This document shows, one piece after another, positions 35,421 through 49,177 of a DNA stretch of 64,000 nt. The notes beneath the pieces were generated by a model that saw nothing but the letters and a program-made list of their open reading frames with translations, made no database searches and had not been told where the DNA came from. This stretch comes from Acridotheres tristis (taxonomy: Eukaryota > Chordata > Aves > Passeriformes > Sturnidae): contig CM072884.1 in NCBI GenBank assembly GCA_037013685.1, positions 105,451,548 through 105,515,547 on the forward strand, in the 5' to 3' direction. Both the position numbers and the translations under genes were made by a program. Numbering within the stretch: position 1 is the first letter of the stretch; every line of letters begins with the position of its first letter.

Positions 35421-38400
35421 CTGCACAGTGAACTCATAATGAAATAGTATCTTTTATATTGATATGGCTAAAACACAATTAGGAGACTACTGAGAATGTT
35501 GTATATGGAAACTCCTGTATTTGTTTTTCTGCAGAGACTAGAATATCAGAAGCCATTAGCTAATACTAGGTAGCAGGAAGGGATTGAATATTGAGCTCAA
35601 AATAATTTTTGATATACAAATACAATGCTTGATAATGCTGCTGATATTTAGCAATGATGTGAGAATACATTTGAATATGGATATTTAGCAACTGAAGATG
35701 CACCTTACAGACACCTGTAAAATAACAATTCTCTATGTGTATTACGGGTTTCTAGCACTGTGTATGCCGTTAGAAAGTTTAATAAAACTAATTTTAACAT
35801 TTTTTCATTTCTGACCCAGCTGTGACTCTGATTTGTCACTTTGACTGTACAAATTCTGGACACAGTCTTTTGTTTTGCATCACTCCCACTCCCAAAGCTT
35901 GTGCTATAGAAGATAGAGGTCCAATTCTTGTCTTTTATTCTCATTTGTATAAAGAAGAGTGGACATAAATATTTAATAACTCTTATAGATCATTGAGTCT
36001 TTATAAAAAATCCTCCAAATCCTATACTTTTCTTCCTATGTATGTATCATTTTCTGTTCACTGCCAGCAAAGTTAGGAAGTTTTTGCTTAGGTCCTAATA
36101 GTGTCCACAGCAAGCACTTTTTAACATCTAAAATTGCTGGTTTGGACAACCTCAATTTTATTATGTCTGCCTTGCCAACAAAACACTTCTACCTAAAGAA
36201 TCTTTGCTTACCATCTTCTGCTTTAAGCCAGTCAAAAAAGAAACTATTTTCAAGTTGTGAAAGCACATTGCCATGCTCTTCTCTACTTCCCAATTTATCA
36301 TACAGATACACTAAATGTTATGATTCATATGGTGAAATGCAATGTATTTAAGTTTAAATGAAAACTACAGCAATGACTAGCTACCAGCAGAACAGAAATA
36401 AGAAGGAATTTGAGTTTCCTTTTCTGTAGTTCTTTCCTTGATCAAGTCTAACCACATTTTTCTTGCACCTACAAGTCTCTCAAATAGATAGATGATACTT
36501 AATGGCCTGCCTTGAGACATGATTGTTAATCTTCAGAGGGAGAGACCAGAAAATCCTCAAATAAAAAAACCCCAAAGTTGATTTATAGATTATACTTCTC
36601 TTCATAACCCTGATCGAGGAGGAAATACATTTTTTGGATTGTAAAGAATTTAAATGAGCATAACTTTATGATGGATTCTAAACTACACATGAATGAGTGA
36701 GGTGAAAATGCGTTTAGGAAACCAGTGCATTCTTATTCTCACCTGGACTGGCAGATAAAGGAGGCAGCTTTAGTTATTCTAATTCAAGACTATAACATCT
36801 GCAAAAAGCTGCAGTGTAATCATAGACAGTAAATTTTAAAACTTGAAAGAATAATTAAATTGTAATTCCTGCCTAGAAGGTCAAGTGAGTAGTTTCTGTT
36901 TTAAGTCAAACATGTTAAAAATTAGTCATCGAACTTGAGTTATTTAAAAATAAGTTAAGCAAATAAGGAAGTGAAATTACCTTGTAAATAGCTTAAAAGA
37001 TAATTCAACACCAATGGTAACACATTCTTTTTTTCTTTTCTTTTTTTTTTCCAAATTAAGAAGAATGCTTAAAATCTTTGAAAAAGAGCTGCTCATTGGA
37101 GCAGTTCAGTGATCTATAAACTAAAAGAAATAATTTTTGGGCACTTTATAACATTGTAGTTAACTGTTAAAAGGTAAACACAATATGCTAAAAACTGTTA
37201 TTACAAAAGGCTGGAATAAAGCATTTCAGCATTTCTAAATTGAGCCATTAGATGGATGTTCACCTTTAAACAGCCCAACCAACAATCCTACCAACACCTT
37301 CTCCTCCTCATTACCCACATGACTCTTCTTGGCTTTCAATATCATATGGAAAAAATACAGAGAAAACAACAAGGAGGAGAGTAAAAACGAGCTAGAAGAA
37401 GATTTAAATGCACCTCTACACACCCATGGCAGGGTCTCTACCAAACAAAAAGCACATGCCTAATCCAGAGCCACTCATAAATAGCTCATCTGCCCTCCTG
37501 GAGCTCAGGTACCAGAGCCTTCTGTCCATTTCAAAAGAAAGAGACTAAATCACACATCTCTCTCTTCTGCATTGGCAAAGTGACCCATGAGCACTGCAAA
37601 TTCAAAGGGAGAAATTTATACCCACAGTTCCTCAGCTGTGGAGCAATACTCATTCTACTTACCCGAGTTCTGCCAGTTCTAGCCAACAACTTCATCCAGC
37701 TACAATTTTTAGGTAAAATAGCACCAATGAACATATTCATAAAGCCAATTAAAGCTCATCCTAGTCTTCTACGTCGAGAACAATTTGCATTCAGTCTTAG
37801 CTTTGGAAAGTAAAAATAATGATGTAGATAATTTCTTCCTATTCATTAAGGACAGTGGATATTTTTATCCTGTTGGACATTTCTGCAGCATTTAGAAACA
37901 CTATTTCAGGATGACCCAGTGTTATCTGACACACAGAAAAAATCAATGCATAATGTATCAGAATGTTTTTTCAGGAACATACAAAAGAAGCAGTGACAGC
38001 CAGCTGTACCTCCAGTGCTCCAGCCTTACTGCATGGGGTATAAAATGAGATCCTGTGGAGAGGAGAAGAACTGGTGACATTATGTGAGCCTAGTCAGATA
38101 AAAAGCATTCAAGTAAACATCTGCTGGGTATTGTATAGCTCTGCCAATGCACCTCTGTGTAAAATCATCCCACTGTTACCAGGACCTGTTTCTTTATATG
38201 ATGAGTTCATAAATGAAAACCGGGTTGCTGAGGTTGGGCATAAGGATAAAGGTTATAGCTCCAGGGAAACTTTAAAGAAGCCATAGCCTTTCTTGTTTGA
38301 AAATGCATGCCACTTGTAGTTAGGGTTTTTGCAGTTCTAAAAGCTCTGTAAGTGTCACATTAATACCAAATGTTGGTATAGTTACAAAGCATCATGCTGT

Positions 38401-39046
38401 CCTAACAGACATATCTGGCTTTATTCATCATTTCAGTATCACTTTTCAATGATAAACTTGCTTATGGGTTCATAGGAAATTGCATTAACAGGAATATACA
38501 AACCTGACCTAATTATCTTCTCATTAACTAACATTTGCCAGTCTATAAATATAAAGGAGTCTAGCACATACCTCAAGGTCCAAGTTGAATGCCTTTAATA
38601 ACATTATACTGGCACAGCTGAACTTTTTATTACTAAATAATATGCCAGAGTTTATCTTAAGGTAGAGAGTGGAGTCTGAGACTGCCAATCAATTCCTGCA
38701 GGAGCTTTAAAATAAAAGAAGTAGTGAGTAAAGATTTGTGATATTGCTCAACACATATAGAAAGAGCACCTAGTACACTGGGAAGCAACTCCTTACCAAA
38801 ACAACACATTCTTTTGCATACTCTGAGGGGACAAGAGAAATAGAATGATGAAAATACAAGCAGTGTGTGGGAAACCTGTAAACACATTATTTAATGCACC
38901 ATTGGCAAGCACAGTGTAAGAGAGACCATTGCACATATGAGCAGAATAAGAATTTAGTTAAGTATTTGCAGCAGGAAAGTAAAATTTTTGGTTTAATACA
39001 GATTTGTTGCTAATAGAACCAGGATTGTCATGCAGGGTTATTGTTA
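35421..39046. other. Anonymous AT-rich DNA
   Basis: No gene, RNA gene or interspersed repeat was recognised. A T-rich patch lies at 37,027-37,051. Confidence 0.5.
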
Positions 39047-39262
39047 ATAGAATCACAAAATCACAAGATCAATTAGGTTGGAAAAGAACTCTGAGATCAC
39101 TGAGACCAGCCTTTAAATGAGCACCATATTGTCAACCAGAGCATGGAGTGCCAATTCCAGCCTTTCCTCAAACACCTCCAGGGATGGTGACTCCACCACC
39201 TCCCTGGGCAGCCCATTCCAATATCTAATCACTCCTTCCTGGGAATACACTTTTCCTGATAT
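39047..39262 (-). mobile_element. CR1 LINE fragment, 3' end, minus strand
   Basis: The left edge has the CR1 3' terminus (ATAGAATCACAAAATCAC, then AGGTTGGAAAAG). The minus strand encodes the ORF2 C-terminal words [19 protein letters not shown] and ALHALVDN. Homology fades near 39,262, giving a 5'-truncated piece of about 215 bp. Confidence 0.85.
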
Positions 39263-39345
39263 AATGTTATGAACCATAAAGGGAAGGTAATGATTCAACA
39301 TTCCTCCAATATGACTCTAATTTGTTTTCCATAAAATTTTGCCAA

Positions 39346-39420
39346 TTATATATATATATATAAATATATACACACAATTTTTAGTAATTAGACACACACA
39401 CATATATATGCAAACACATA
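39346..39420. repeat. AT and AC microsatellite cluster
   Basis: A TATATA run is followed by ATACACACA, a spacer, then GACACACACACATATATATG. It lies about 85 bp right of the CR1 fragment. Confidence 0.85.
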
Positions 39421-41155
39421 TTGATAACATCAAATTCCCCAATAAACTTGCAATTACATAAATTGATTTCTGATATCTATGCAGATATAAATGCAGGTAT
39501 ATTTGAAAATCAATTCTTTAGTGTGGTACCTTAAAAACATTTTAAAATTAAGTCTGATAAAAGTTCTAAATGAAATTTTTAAGACAGCTTCTTCTTAGGC
39601 AAAATTACATATGATTCTAGTGTATATTGTAGGGATTTTACATCATATGATAAAGGTTACAGTTTTATCCACAAGATTCTGGGCATGAAAATTGGAAAGA
39701 TATTTGTTTTCTCCACAAACTGCTGTTCAACAAAATGATTTTTTATCTGTAGTAGGAAGCAAGGCAATATATAATAAAAGAAGTATCACTCCTAGATTAA
39801 AGCACTATGACTATGATGAGTTAGGGGAATTTTGTACCCTGGCAGCTAACTGATAATATTGACTCAGATTATAGCTTGTCATTATAGTGATGGTAGATTG
39901 GCCTTTTCAAACTAAGTAGATCGGTCCCTTCAAATAAGTACCTTGTGACAGTTTAGGTGATTTTTCCAACTCTGTCCCCCAGTCCATATTTTGTGCTCAG
40001 AGACTATTTTTTAGACTTTTTTCAGGGCCACACACCAATTTTCTTCAAGCTTTTCTCAGCCTCAGGAATCTCATACTCCCCAGCCCATAGCAATATTATA
40101 TAAAGACCCTCTGCCAAGATCTTCGAATTTCCTGAGAAATCTTGCATTAGCATATGTTTTGAAAGAAAACATTTGCTTTAATTGCTCTTACTTTACTCCC
40201 TGGCTTCAGATACATCTGGAGCTGGGGAAAAGAAGCAGATTTTAATGTTCCTCTCTAGGCAGGTTAGGATAGGCTTGCAATATGGGAAGAAATATGGCCT
40301 CAGAGGTAATCTCTGGGTTTCCACAGAAGTTCCTGTAGGAAGATTTTCAGTGTTTAATCCCATTAATATCATTATACTCTGCAGGTATATTTTACATTTT
40401 CTGCTAAATAATTATTTCAGAATACAACAGCATGGCATGGAACATATCTTCAGTAAAATATAATCTCCACAGAAAACATAAGAGAACTGGATTCATGAGT
40501 CCAGTCATGCTATGCTTGCTCAGCAAAGGCATCATAGCTTGACCCAACTGCTTTTTCCCTGAAAGCCCTGAAAGTACTCATTAAAAAATGGCATCACTAA
40601 AAGAAAAACAGCATGTGTTTGTGTTTGACTGTGTTTCTGTACATCTCTGTCCTGGGCTCCTCAGGGGGAGCAAGGAGCAACCAGCACCACCACCCACCGT
40701 GCATAACCCAGCCTTTGCACCACCAAAAAAAGCAGCTTTGCTGTGGTCCTGCTCACTGCTGGCATCTGCAAGGGCCTCTTTTGGATCAAGAGAGGACTGA
40801 AGTGTTTAACTGGAGTTAAAGTGTTTTATCCCCAATGGCTGCAGCAGGGTTTTCAGTGGGAAGGGGTATCTGCTCCTTTGAATGAGGCTAAACTAGAAAT
40901 TGTGTCCTGAAAGTTTACCTAATCTGGTTCTAACTGAGGGTTTCAGTCCATGGGAGGATGCAGAGTGCTCTGAAGTAAACCTCTCCCTTTGGGGGTAAAC
41001 CCACCACAGCCTCAGTGCTGTTTGACTTGATCAATCCAGTCTTACTGGGTTGCACAGTCTGCTGACACAGTAAAAGGAATGTGGAAATACCATGGCAAGA
41101 GGGACCCTGGTCTCCCAAGAGGGGATTGACAATTAGCTTTTTTGTGTTTTTAAAC
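39421..41155. other. Anonymous DNA
   Basis: No gene or repeat family was recognised. A GC-richer patch at about 40,640-40,790 has overlapping open frames of about 70 residues with no recognisable domain. Confidence 0.5.
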
Positions 41156-41210
41156 AGACAAAAAACCAAACACAAACAACAACAACAAAAACAATCAAAC
41201 AAAAAAACAA
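41156..41210. repeat. A/C low-complexity tract
   Basis: About 55 bp of AAC, AAAC and A-run words, ending 22 bp before the CR1 fragment homology begins. Confidence 0.8.
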
Positions 41211-41232
41211 GCAGTGAAGGAAGTGATATATT

Positions 41233-41357
41233 CCCTCAAAGTGTTCAGTGCCAGGCTGGGTGAGGTCCTGGGCACCCTAATCTACCTGGTGCCATCCCTG
41301 CCCATGGCAGAGAGCTTTAAGATCTCTTTCAACCCAAGCTATTCTATGATTCTATGA
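41233..41357 (+). mobile_element. CR1 LINE 3' terminal fragment, plus strand
   Basis: It starts with GTGTTCAGTGCCAGGCTGGG-type sequence, continues through CCCTGCCCATGGCAGAG and TTCAACCCAAGC, and ends in two copies of the CR1 terminal repeat (ATTCTATGATTCTATGA, 41,341-41,357). Only the last 125 bp remain. Confidence 0.9.
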
Positions 41358-42582
41358 AACACAATATGTGTTTTATTTTACTGCAGATGGCAGTAGATGA
41401 GACCCTTCAAAGAACTATAAAATACCAGATTCTTACATTCCCTTGGGATCCTGACTGTGTTTAATCTCTGCAGCCTCTAAAAGACTTGACCTACAACTAA
41501 CAATATTATTTCTTACCTGTGTCTATCTGCAGACAAGCTCCATATAAACCTCATTTTATACCTCCTGGGTAGCTCAGGAGCATTGATCTTCAAAGCACAG
41601 TTATGGAATGGTCTGATAACAACAGGAATGTACTAAATTGTGCCACTCTGGGAATGTTCAAAGTGTTTGCTAGAAGTTTCTATTCAAGTAACACAAATAC
41701 CAGTCTCCCTCACCTTATGAGGTCAGAAGAAATCACAACACAGAATGACTCAGCTGATGCTGTGGTGAATATCTGTCAGTTATTTGTCTGGCACTATTAT
41801 GCTGCCTCTCCAAGCTCCTGGGAGAAAGTAAATGTCAAAGGCACCTTTAACCCAGGAGCTGAGCTTTTTCAAGAGCTGGTGTTTAATATATTCATGCCAG
41901 GCTAAATAGGAAGGGTGACACAGGTAATCTGACTTCACCTGCTGTGCCAAAGCACCATCTGTCAGTGTAATGAAGAAGGGCATGTTGAAACCAAATTACC
42001 TTCACCTGAAAAAAAAAAAAAAAAGGCTGAAGTTTAGACTGAGCATTCAAAGGCCAATTCTTTCCCTGTTGACTTCAAGCCAGAATGAGATTATGAGCTG
42101 TCTTAATTTATCTCACTTCCAAGTCTTGTAAGCAGGGAAGTAGAAACCTAGATAAAGTGAACAGTAAATACTTTCTGTGGTGTGCAGGGAAACAGAACTC
42201 CTCTCAGCCCTCTCAAATGTCTTTCGAAACAGAATTAACTTGGCTGCTACGTTTCTGTACATCTCCAGAATAAGATACTACATGCTGGTGGGGTCATCCT
42301 GATAAAGAGAGAAGGGATTGCCAGGGAGCTCCAGGTTAGGGAGAGAAATGGAGAAAGTCTCTGGATGTGAGAAGAATCGAAAACCCCTGGGGACCCACAG
42401 CCTGCACAGCACTGCAGTGCCCCTCACTGCAGGAGTGACCCTCCTGGGAGGCAAGAAGAGAGGGAGGAAATGCCCTGTTTCCCTGGAAGGTAGGTCCTCA
42501 GTGTCCCCTTTGTTTAGCTACCTGCAGGAGAAAAGTTTAGCTCCTTTCTGCTGTGTCCTCTGCAATCTCTCGTACTTGGCTG
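41358..42582. other. Anonymous DNA
   Basis: Nothing was recognised except a 16-A run at 42,009-42,024. An open frame of 100 residues at 41,603-41,905 has no recognisable domain. Confidence 0.5.
42009..42024 (+). repeat. Poly-A run of 16
   Basis: Sixteen A follow CACCTG. No retrocopy or target-site duplication was seen around it. Confidence 0.85.
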
Positions 42583-42644
42583 AAGGTTGGACTTGATGAT
42601 TTTGGGGTCTTTTTCAACATTTACGATTTTATGATTCTGTGATC
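42583..42644 (+). mobile_element. CR1 LINE 3' terminal fragment, plus strand, diverged
   Basis: AAGGTTGGACTTGATGATTTT followed by TTTTCAACATTTACGATTTTATGATTCTGTGATC matches the last 60 bp of CR1 with several substitutions. The sequence to the left does not continue the match clearly, so this is a very short 5'-truncated copy. Confidence 0.75.
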
Positions 42645-45600
42645 TATTAACTGCTCAACTTGTGGGTGTTTCCCAAGTAGGAAATTAGGGGTGAGCTGTT
42701 CAAGCTTCTGTGAGTCTTGAATAAAATTATCAGAGTCAAGTAGCACTGGTAAGAGAATCACCACTATTCAGAAAGTCCACAACACTGCTCTTTTCTTATT
42801 TTTGAAAGCTGTACTTTAAGCGCATCATTTTTAAAGGGTATAACCTGATCTATGGTGTTAGAAACATATTTTGTACAATACATTCCCAGAGGTTCTTTGA
42901 GAGGAGCAAGGAGGTAACAATGGGCAAGAGAAGGTGAAAATAATGGGGAAGGTTTGGAGGATACCTTTTCTCCTCACAGAGTTCATAGATAGTTGTTCAC
43001 TGTTTGGGCTTTTTTACCATAGACTCTTGGGAGGACAGTTTTGCCTCCTAATTTTTAGTATTTTCACAAGACTAGATGTCCCACAAAAGGAAAATCTTCA
43101 TTCTCAAGACTAAGGAAAGCTGTAAAAACTCTACTTCTCCCAACATGTTTCAGTATTAAAAAAACATGTCTAAGTGTGGAGACCAACGGGAATAAAACTT
43201 TCAGAAACCAGAAATAGAACTGATTCAGCACCATTATATCTTCCATACTCTTTTGCCTGAAGGCATTTCTAAAAGCTGAACTCTTCTCCAGCTGCTTTTG
43301 GGGCAATCCAAATATACAAAAACAGAGTATTTTTGCTTTGGCTTTTTTTCCCCTTCATGCATGTATAATAATACATAATTATGCTATCATAAATAATCTA
43401 TGACTTATATTACAAAAATATGTTATTGTTATAATATGTAGCAAATATTATAAAATAAATAACTATTAAATTATGTAATATATATTCTACTACTGAATGA
43501 TGTCATTTCTTTTTCTTCACATATGGAAATAAATTTGCTATAACTATTGCTTTAGTTGTGTCCACACTGGATTTTACTTTCAGTCAAGTACATACAGATT
43601 TTGAGTACTCTCCCACCCACGGGGTATGATGAATTTTGTCCTGAGTATCTCTTGGTTCTCAGCTCTCATATTAAAAACTGAGGTCATATATTTCTCTTTA
43701 AATTTAAATTCCCTTTTGCCCTTACCTTTCTTTCAAACCCTTTCAAGAGGTTGCCAAATGACCACAGCCACAACTGACTGCAATTCCCAGAGTCAGGACA
43801 ATGGACAGTGGCTGGAACAGCATCCAGCCCCATGCTGGGTGCTATAATCATTGTCTCCTCAGTCTGGAACCTCCTGATTTGGGACCATGCTGCAGCTCTA
43901 TCACTGACAGCCCTTGAATACTCAGCTCTCAACTCCTACTGCTTTTCAAGCATATCTGAAAATAATAGATTTCATTTTACAACAAAGGTTTTGTCACTAA
44001 AATAAGGGAATAAGAAGCACTCTGAAGTTTACTCTGAAGATAGAATATCTGCAGCCTTGGTTAGGTATACTGAGTACAGCTGAGACTGCAGTGCTCCTGG
44101 ATGTAAAAATAAACTTTACATAGCAAAGGAATTCAGTGTTCCAGGATGCATTTTACAAATAAGATATTAACTTCTAATCAAGAAGACAGACACCACAATC
44201 TTAAACCTATCCAAGTATAGAAAATGCACTATTTGGGGAAAGGAATGTCAGAATTTCATTACATAAATAGTCATTAAACTATAACAGAGAGCTTGTAATG
44301 CAACATAAAATACAGGTTGTAAACACATACTCCACAATGCATTTCATTTAGATTTCATTTTTCATATTCACATCCAAAACCTAAATGTAGTTACTGTTGT
44401 GTGAGCTTAGCAAAGAGAAGCATTAAAATCTTTTGTTGTTCTTTCAAAAGAAATAATGAAAGACAAAGTAGACAAGTTAAAATCTATAAAGATCTTGTAC
44501 TTTTGGATACATTGTCACTTCTGGATGCATACATAAATGCTCTCTTTAAAAATATACATTACAGCCTGTGCATATGTGTGAAGGAAACATTATATACTTA
44601 CACAGAAATATATTTACCTAATTAGTAATTGTCAAAATTAAGAATTATTGATTTTCTCTTAATTGTAATTTGAAACTCAGAAAATAAAATTGCAGAAAAG
44701 TGTAATACTAAATTATTTTTACAATACAAAATATTGTACCTACCAGTATGTGGCTATAGCATAGGACAAATAAGAAATACATCTTAGTAAAATCACCTCA
44801 TTGTTCTACACTGATGAAGAAAATGGACAGAAATGCATGGTGGAAGGCTACATAACAAATTTTATAGTCTAATCCATTGGACTGGACTATATCTCCCCTG
44901 CACCAAACTCTCCTTGTTTCTCATGCATAGAGATGATCATTTATTTTTCTGTAAAAGTGCACTACGTGCTGTATTTTTGTCTCTAATCTGAGAATTTTAG
45001 TGTGTCACCAAAAACACTCTGAAATGTCTTCTGTCTGATCTTTATTTTAATTGAAACAGGCTGGTAAAGTAATGCTCATACAAGCTGCTAATGCGTGTGC
45101 AGTTTATCTTCATTTAATGAAATGTCAGGTTTAGGACAGGAGAATCGTGGAGTTTCCTAAGCTGTGAGGAGTTTCAGAGTAATGAGATTGTGTTTCCAAC
45201 ATTGCCAGAACTGTTTGAACTTTCTGAAGTAGTCAGAAGGGCTGTCCATGAGGTGGAACATTTTGTCTCCTTATAATTCGTTCCCCTTTAATTCTAAAAG
45301 GCAATTCTGAAAGGTGTGCTGTCACTGGTCAGCATGTACAATTCACAATAAGGCCACTGGGGGCTGGTACACAAATCAGCATCAATGGATGTTCCCAAAT
45401 ACAACTTGCTCTCAAAATAATTGAAAAAATATTGTTTTACTGTACAGTTCTTCACCACAAAAAGAAAAGAAGAAAAATAAACCCTGTCCACACTGCTTCT
45501 ATTTCTTTTTAACTCCTTAGAAAATGCCAGAAATGTCAGTGCATGACCTTGCATGGGGAAGAACACACTGCTGAATAACAGGCTTAAAAACCAGCTTGCT

Positions 45601-45705
45601 GTGCTGCTATCTAATTCCTACAAAAGAGAGAAAGAAATTAAAAGGCAGACAGGTGATAATTTCTGATTACATGGGAGGAAACTTCTCATTTTGATGCTCT
45701 TTTCT
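42645..45705. other. Anonymous AT-rich DNA
   Basis: No gene or repeat family was recognised. An almost pure A/T patch lies at 43,360-43,492. A GC-richer patch at 43,740-43,950 has chance-like open frames. Confidence 0.5.
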
Positions 45706-45937
45706 ATCATAGAACCATAAAATATCCTGAGTTGGAAGGGACCCACAAGGATCATTGAATCCAACTCCTGGCCCCACACAGAACAGCCCCAAGAATCCCA
45801 CAATGATCCTGACAGCATTGTCCAAATGTTCCTTGAGCTCTGTCAGGCTGGTGCTGTGAGCACTGCCCTGGGGAGCCTGTTCAGTGCCCAGCCACTCCCT
45901 GGGTGAAGAACCTTTTCCTGATACCCAACCTAAAATA
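45706..45937 (-). mobile_element. CR1 LINE fragment, 3' end, different subfamily, minus strand
   Basis: The left edge reads ATCATAGAACCATAAAATAT, then TGAGTTGGAAGGGACCCACA, typical of a CR1 3' end read on the minus strand. It continues through CTGGGGAGCCTGTTCAGTGCC and GGGTGAAGAACCTTTTCCTGA to CCAACCTAAA. The GAGTTGGAAGGGACCCACAA word differs from the other copies here and marks a distinct CR1 subfamily. Confidence 0.88.
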
Positions 45938-47434
45938 TCCACTAGCCCAGTTCTCCTGTTGAATTATAAGTAAAATTATTTCAGCCTTTTCTGCATGGAC
46001 TATTCCTGAGCAGGGGTACATGGAGATGGTTGAATTATGACATGAACTGAACAGTAGGCAAACATATAAAACAAAGACCTGCTGCATTGCAGCAATACCA
46101 CTGTATTCAGCTACAGCTGTTCAACTGACTGCCTTATAGACTGACCCAAGAAAATTACATTTTCCCTCCAACCCCCATCTAGGGTATTTTGCTGAAACTG
46201 CTGAAAAGCCAAGCATTCTTCATAACAGGTGAAAGTCTCCTGGGAGGCAACAACACTCTTCTTGTTATCTTCATGGTTGTTTGCATTCTATTTTCTTACC
46301 TTCATTACTCAGAGGCATCTGTATATTTACCAGTTTCAAACAAAAACAAGAAAACATACGGGGTAAACTGAAGTTTTCAACAAGCTCCAGAAAAAAATTT
46401 CACTTCTTAAGGCAAAATGGAGTTTCAGGACTTTTGACCTCAGTATTGTGAAGTACTGTAAATGTATCCACTTACAGCATTTTCTCGTCTATGAAAGGAG
46501 AAAAAAAAGAAGGAAAACTGAATTTGAAATAAGCTAGAGGCATGAAATAAAATGCTATAAATACAATATATCTTTTATATCACAAACTTCGTATCATTCA
46601 AAGGAAGAGCTGTGGGGAAAAGGCTATTGAACTTTCCTTGGAAGGTGACAGAAATAAATCTCCTACTCCAATTTATCAGCCAGTATGGGACTAGAATCTC
46701 TCCAATCAGAAGACATTGAGATCTATACATGAAATGCAGGAAAAAGAAAGAGAAAAAGAAACACCCCAGAAGGTCTAACCTTAACAAACTCAGACTCACA
46801 GGCTTCAAACAGGAAAAATAAAAAAGTTAATAGACACTGTAGTAGAAGAATAGTATTCTTTAGACAGAAAAATCTGATACATGCTAATGGGTGTATATTA
46901 ATCCTTTAAACCAACAAGATACTGTGCATTTATTCTAATACCATATTTTGAAAGCAGGAGAAGTTGTAAACAGTGGCATTATGATGTGGATGCTCAGGAC
47001 TCACCACACTGGGTTCTTAGACTCTTTGCACCATTTGGGATTTTTCCTTTTCTGTCCTATTGACACAGCTGGGAGGAGTACTTCAGTTAAAAGGAGTTCT
47101 AATATTTACAAAACAGAATTGTTCTGTTTGAGTCTTACTCATGAAACCTTGCAGGAATCTGAAGTGCACCCCTCTTGCTGACATTTGGGGCTGTGTGGGT
47201 GTGTACAGCTGTGGTGACGAGGGCAGGTGTCCCCACTAGGACACTCTGCCAGCTCTGGTGCTGTCACTCCAGAGAGCAGCAGCCTGAGCACCTGGGGATG
47301 TGCCACCCACACCTTTCCCCTGCAGGAAGGATCCATCAGTACATGGTGGGCCTTGGCCAATGCTCAGCACCCAAAATGTGGCAAAACAGGGTAACTGCTG
47401 AGATTTGAGGTGCTGATTAACAGCTTACAGTAGC
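45938..47434. other. Anonymous DNA with a GC-richer islet
   Basis: Nothing was recognised. The part 47,165-47,360 is GC-richer with overlapping open frames on both strands and no recognisable domain. Confidence 0.5.
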
Positions 47435-47640
47435 TAAATAATGTTAATGATGCCATCGCCCATAATTAGTGTCATGAGGTTTGTGTAATGTCTCTTACTC
47501 TTCTAATATTCATGTAATTGAGCTCCATGAAGCATTTTTAGACAACTTGTTAATTTCCTAATCAAAACATCGAATTGACTGTCAGGCTTTTAACTTTAAT
47601 TCTACTTGGTTAGTTTCATGCATTATACATCTTGCAGGGA
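47435..47640. promoter_or_regulatory. Candidate conserved non-coding element (speculative)
   Basis: Within about 200 bp there are TAATGA, CATAATTAGTGTCATGAGG, GTAATTGAG, TTAATTTCC, CGAATTG and TGACTGTCAG words. These are homeodomain (TAATTA-type) and TALE-type motifs in a complex sequence free of repeats and low complexity. This texture is often seen in vertebrate developmental enhancers. No cross-species comparison is possible here, so this is inference only. Confidence 0.25.
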
Positions 47641-49177
47641 GGTTTGTTTAGGCTTGAGCCACTCTGCAGTGCCACAAGTTGAATGTCCCCTGAGCTCCTT
47701 GTGCATTTTTTAAAGATCTCAGTGTTTGAGGTAATTGGACTGGGAACTGGTTTCCTGTGCACTGGTTGCAGATTAAGGAAATTAAGGGTGCAACAGTCAG
47801 AAAGGTGCGTTTCTGATTTAATTTGCTCTCTGGAATGACAGAGCTATTCAATCAATTTCGGAGCATTGCTATTATTCTGGAAGACTGCCAGCCAAGGAAG
47901 TAGAACTAAATTTTTAGCTGGATTTGAAACAAACAAAATAGAACAGGGAAGCAATTGGCACTGTTGTAATATAAAAGAACTGAAGGCTTGCAGAACAAGC
48001 TGACTTCAATAGGTGTTCACTTTTAATTAAAAGAGAAAGTAATTATTTTAAAAATCCTTTCTTTGAAAGGCATCTGAAGATGTGGAAAAAGATAGAAGAT
48101 GACATATCTTTTTTTTTTTTTCAGAAAACAGGAATATGAATAATATATTATAAAGAAAGCAAAAGAAGAATTTTTACATGAGGAGGGTAGATAAAGAGGT
48201 ATAAGGAAGTATAAGTTTGAAATTATTGTTATTGCACACTTGGCAGATTAAATAGTAGAAGAGATTGTCGTTAATGAGGATGAAGCTACTTTCTTTGCTT
48301 ACTAATATCTATAAATGTAATTTGTGCATCTTCTGGAAAGGAATTTGAATGAATATGTATTAGACATTTGGTTGCTGTCTGATCATTTTCATCTCTCCTT
48401 TATACTGAAGAATAATAGTAATGAAACTGAAGAACTGTATTAGTGGGTCACTGATTATCTCAAAAGCAGGAATGCTGTAGCATCCCTTGCCGTTGCTGTC
48501 CTGCCTTGAATTAGGTTGAAGTTTGAAAAACATGCAGCCAACAGAATTTTATCAAATGATTTTAAAATCAGCCATTGTCTGAAGTAAAAAAACTGTCAGG
48601 TTTTCCCTAAAAAAATATGACTATTTTCCTTTAAATTCATAAATACCGAGGAGACTCAAAAACTTACATTTGAGTTTGATAGATGCATTATAACTTGGAT
48701 CAATTTGAAATATAAAGGAAGATACATTTGGTACTCTGAAAGATTTAAATTTTATAAAGAAATGTATATAAGTACCTGGAGGAAGAGTGTTAAGGGGCTG
48801 GAGCCAGGATTTTTTCAGTGCTGCTGAGTGCTGCTGGTACACAAGAAGGAAAACTGAAATATCCAAGATTTAAGGCTATCAAGAATCTGTATGTAAAGAG
48901 AGAAGAAAAAAAGGGATGAGGAAAGAACACTCAGTCAATCACTCCAATAAAGATACCAGGAATAAGCTTTAGTTCTATGAACAGGAAAAGAACAATTACC
49001 AGGCTATATCTTAGCTATCATGTCATGTAGGACTTAAGCAAGAATTGCCAGAAGTCAAGCTGAGAGCTGAGACCTTACAAAGAAATAACAGAAACAGTTA
49101 AAGAAAAAAAATAGATGAAAAAAAGTAGGGTTCCTAAGTATAGAACCAGCAGGGATAATCTAAGCAAATCTCCAAAG
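47641..49177. other. Anonymous DNA
   Basis: The sequence from 47,690 to 47,880 keeps the complex, motif-rich texture of the preceding block (GGTAATTGG, CAGATTAAGG, CAATCAATT). The remainder is anonymous, with a T-run at about 48,110-48,121. Confidence 0.45.

Noticed and set aside
41603..41905. 100-residue open frame
   Set aside because: It has no recognisable motif, no repeat origin and no splice context. Chance is the simplest explanation.
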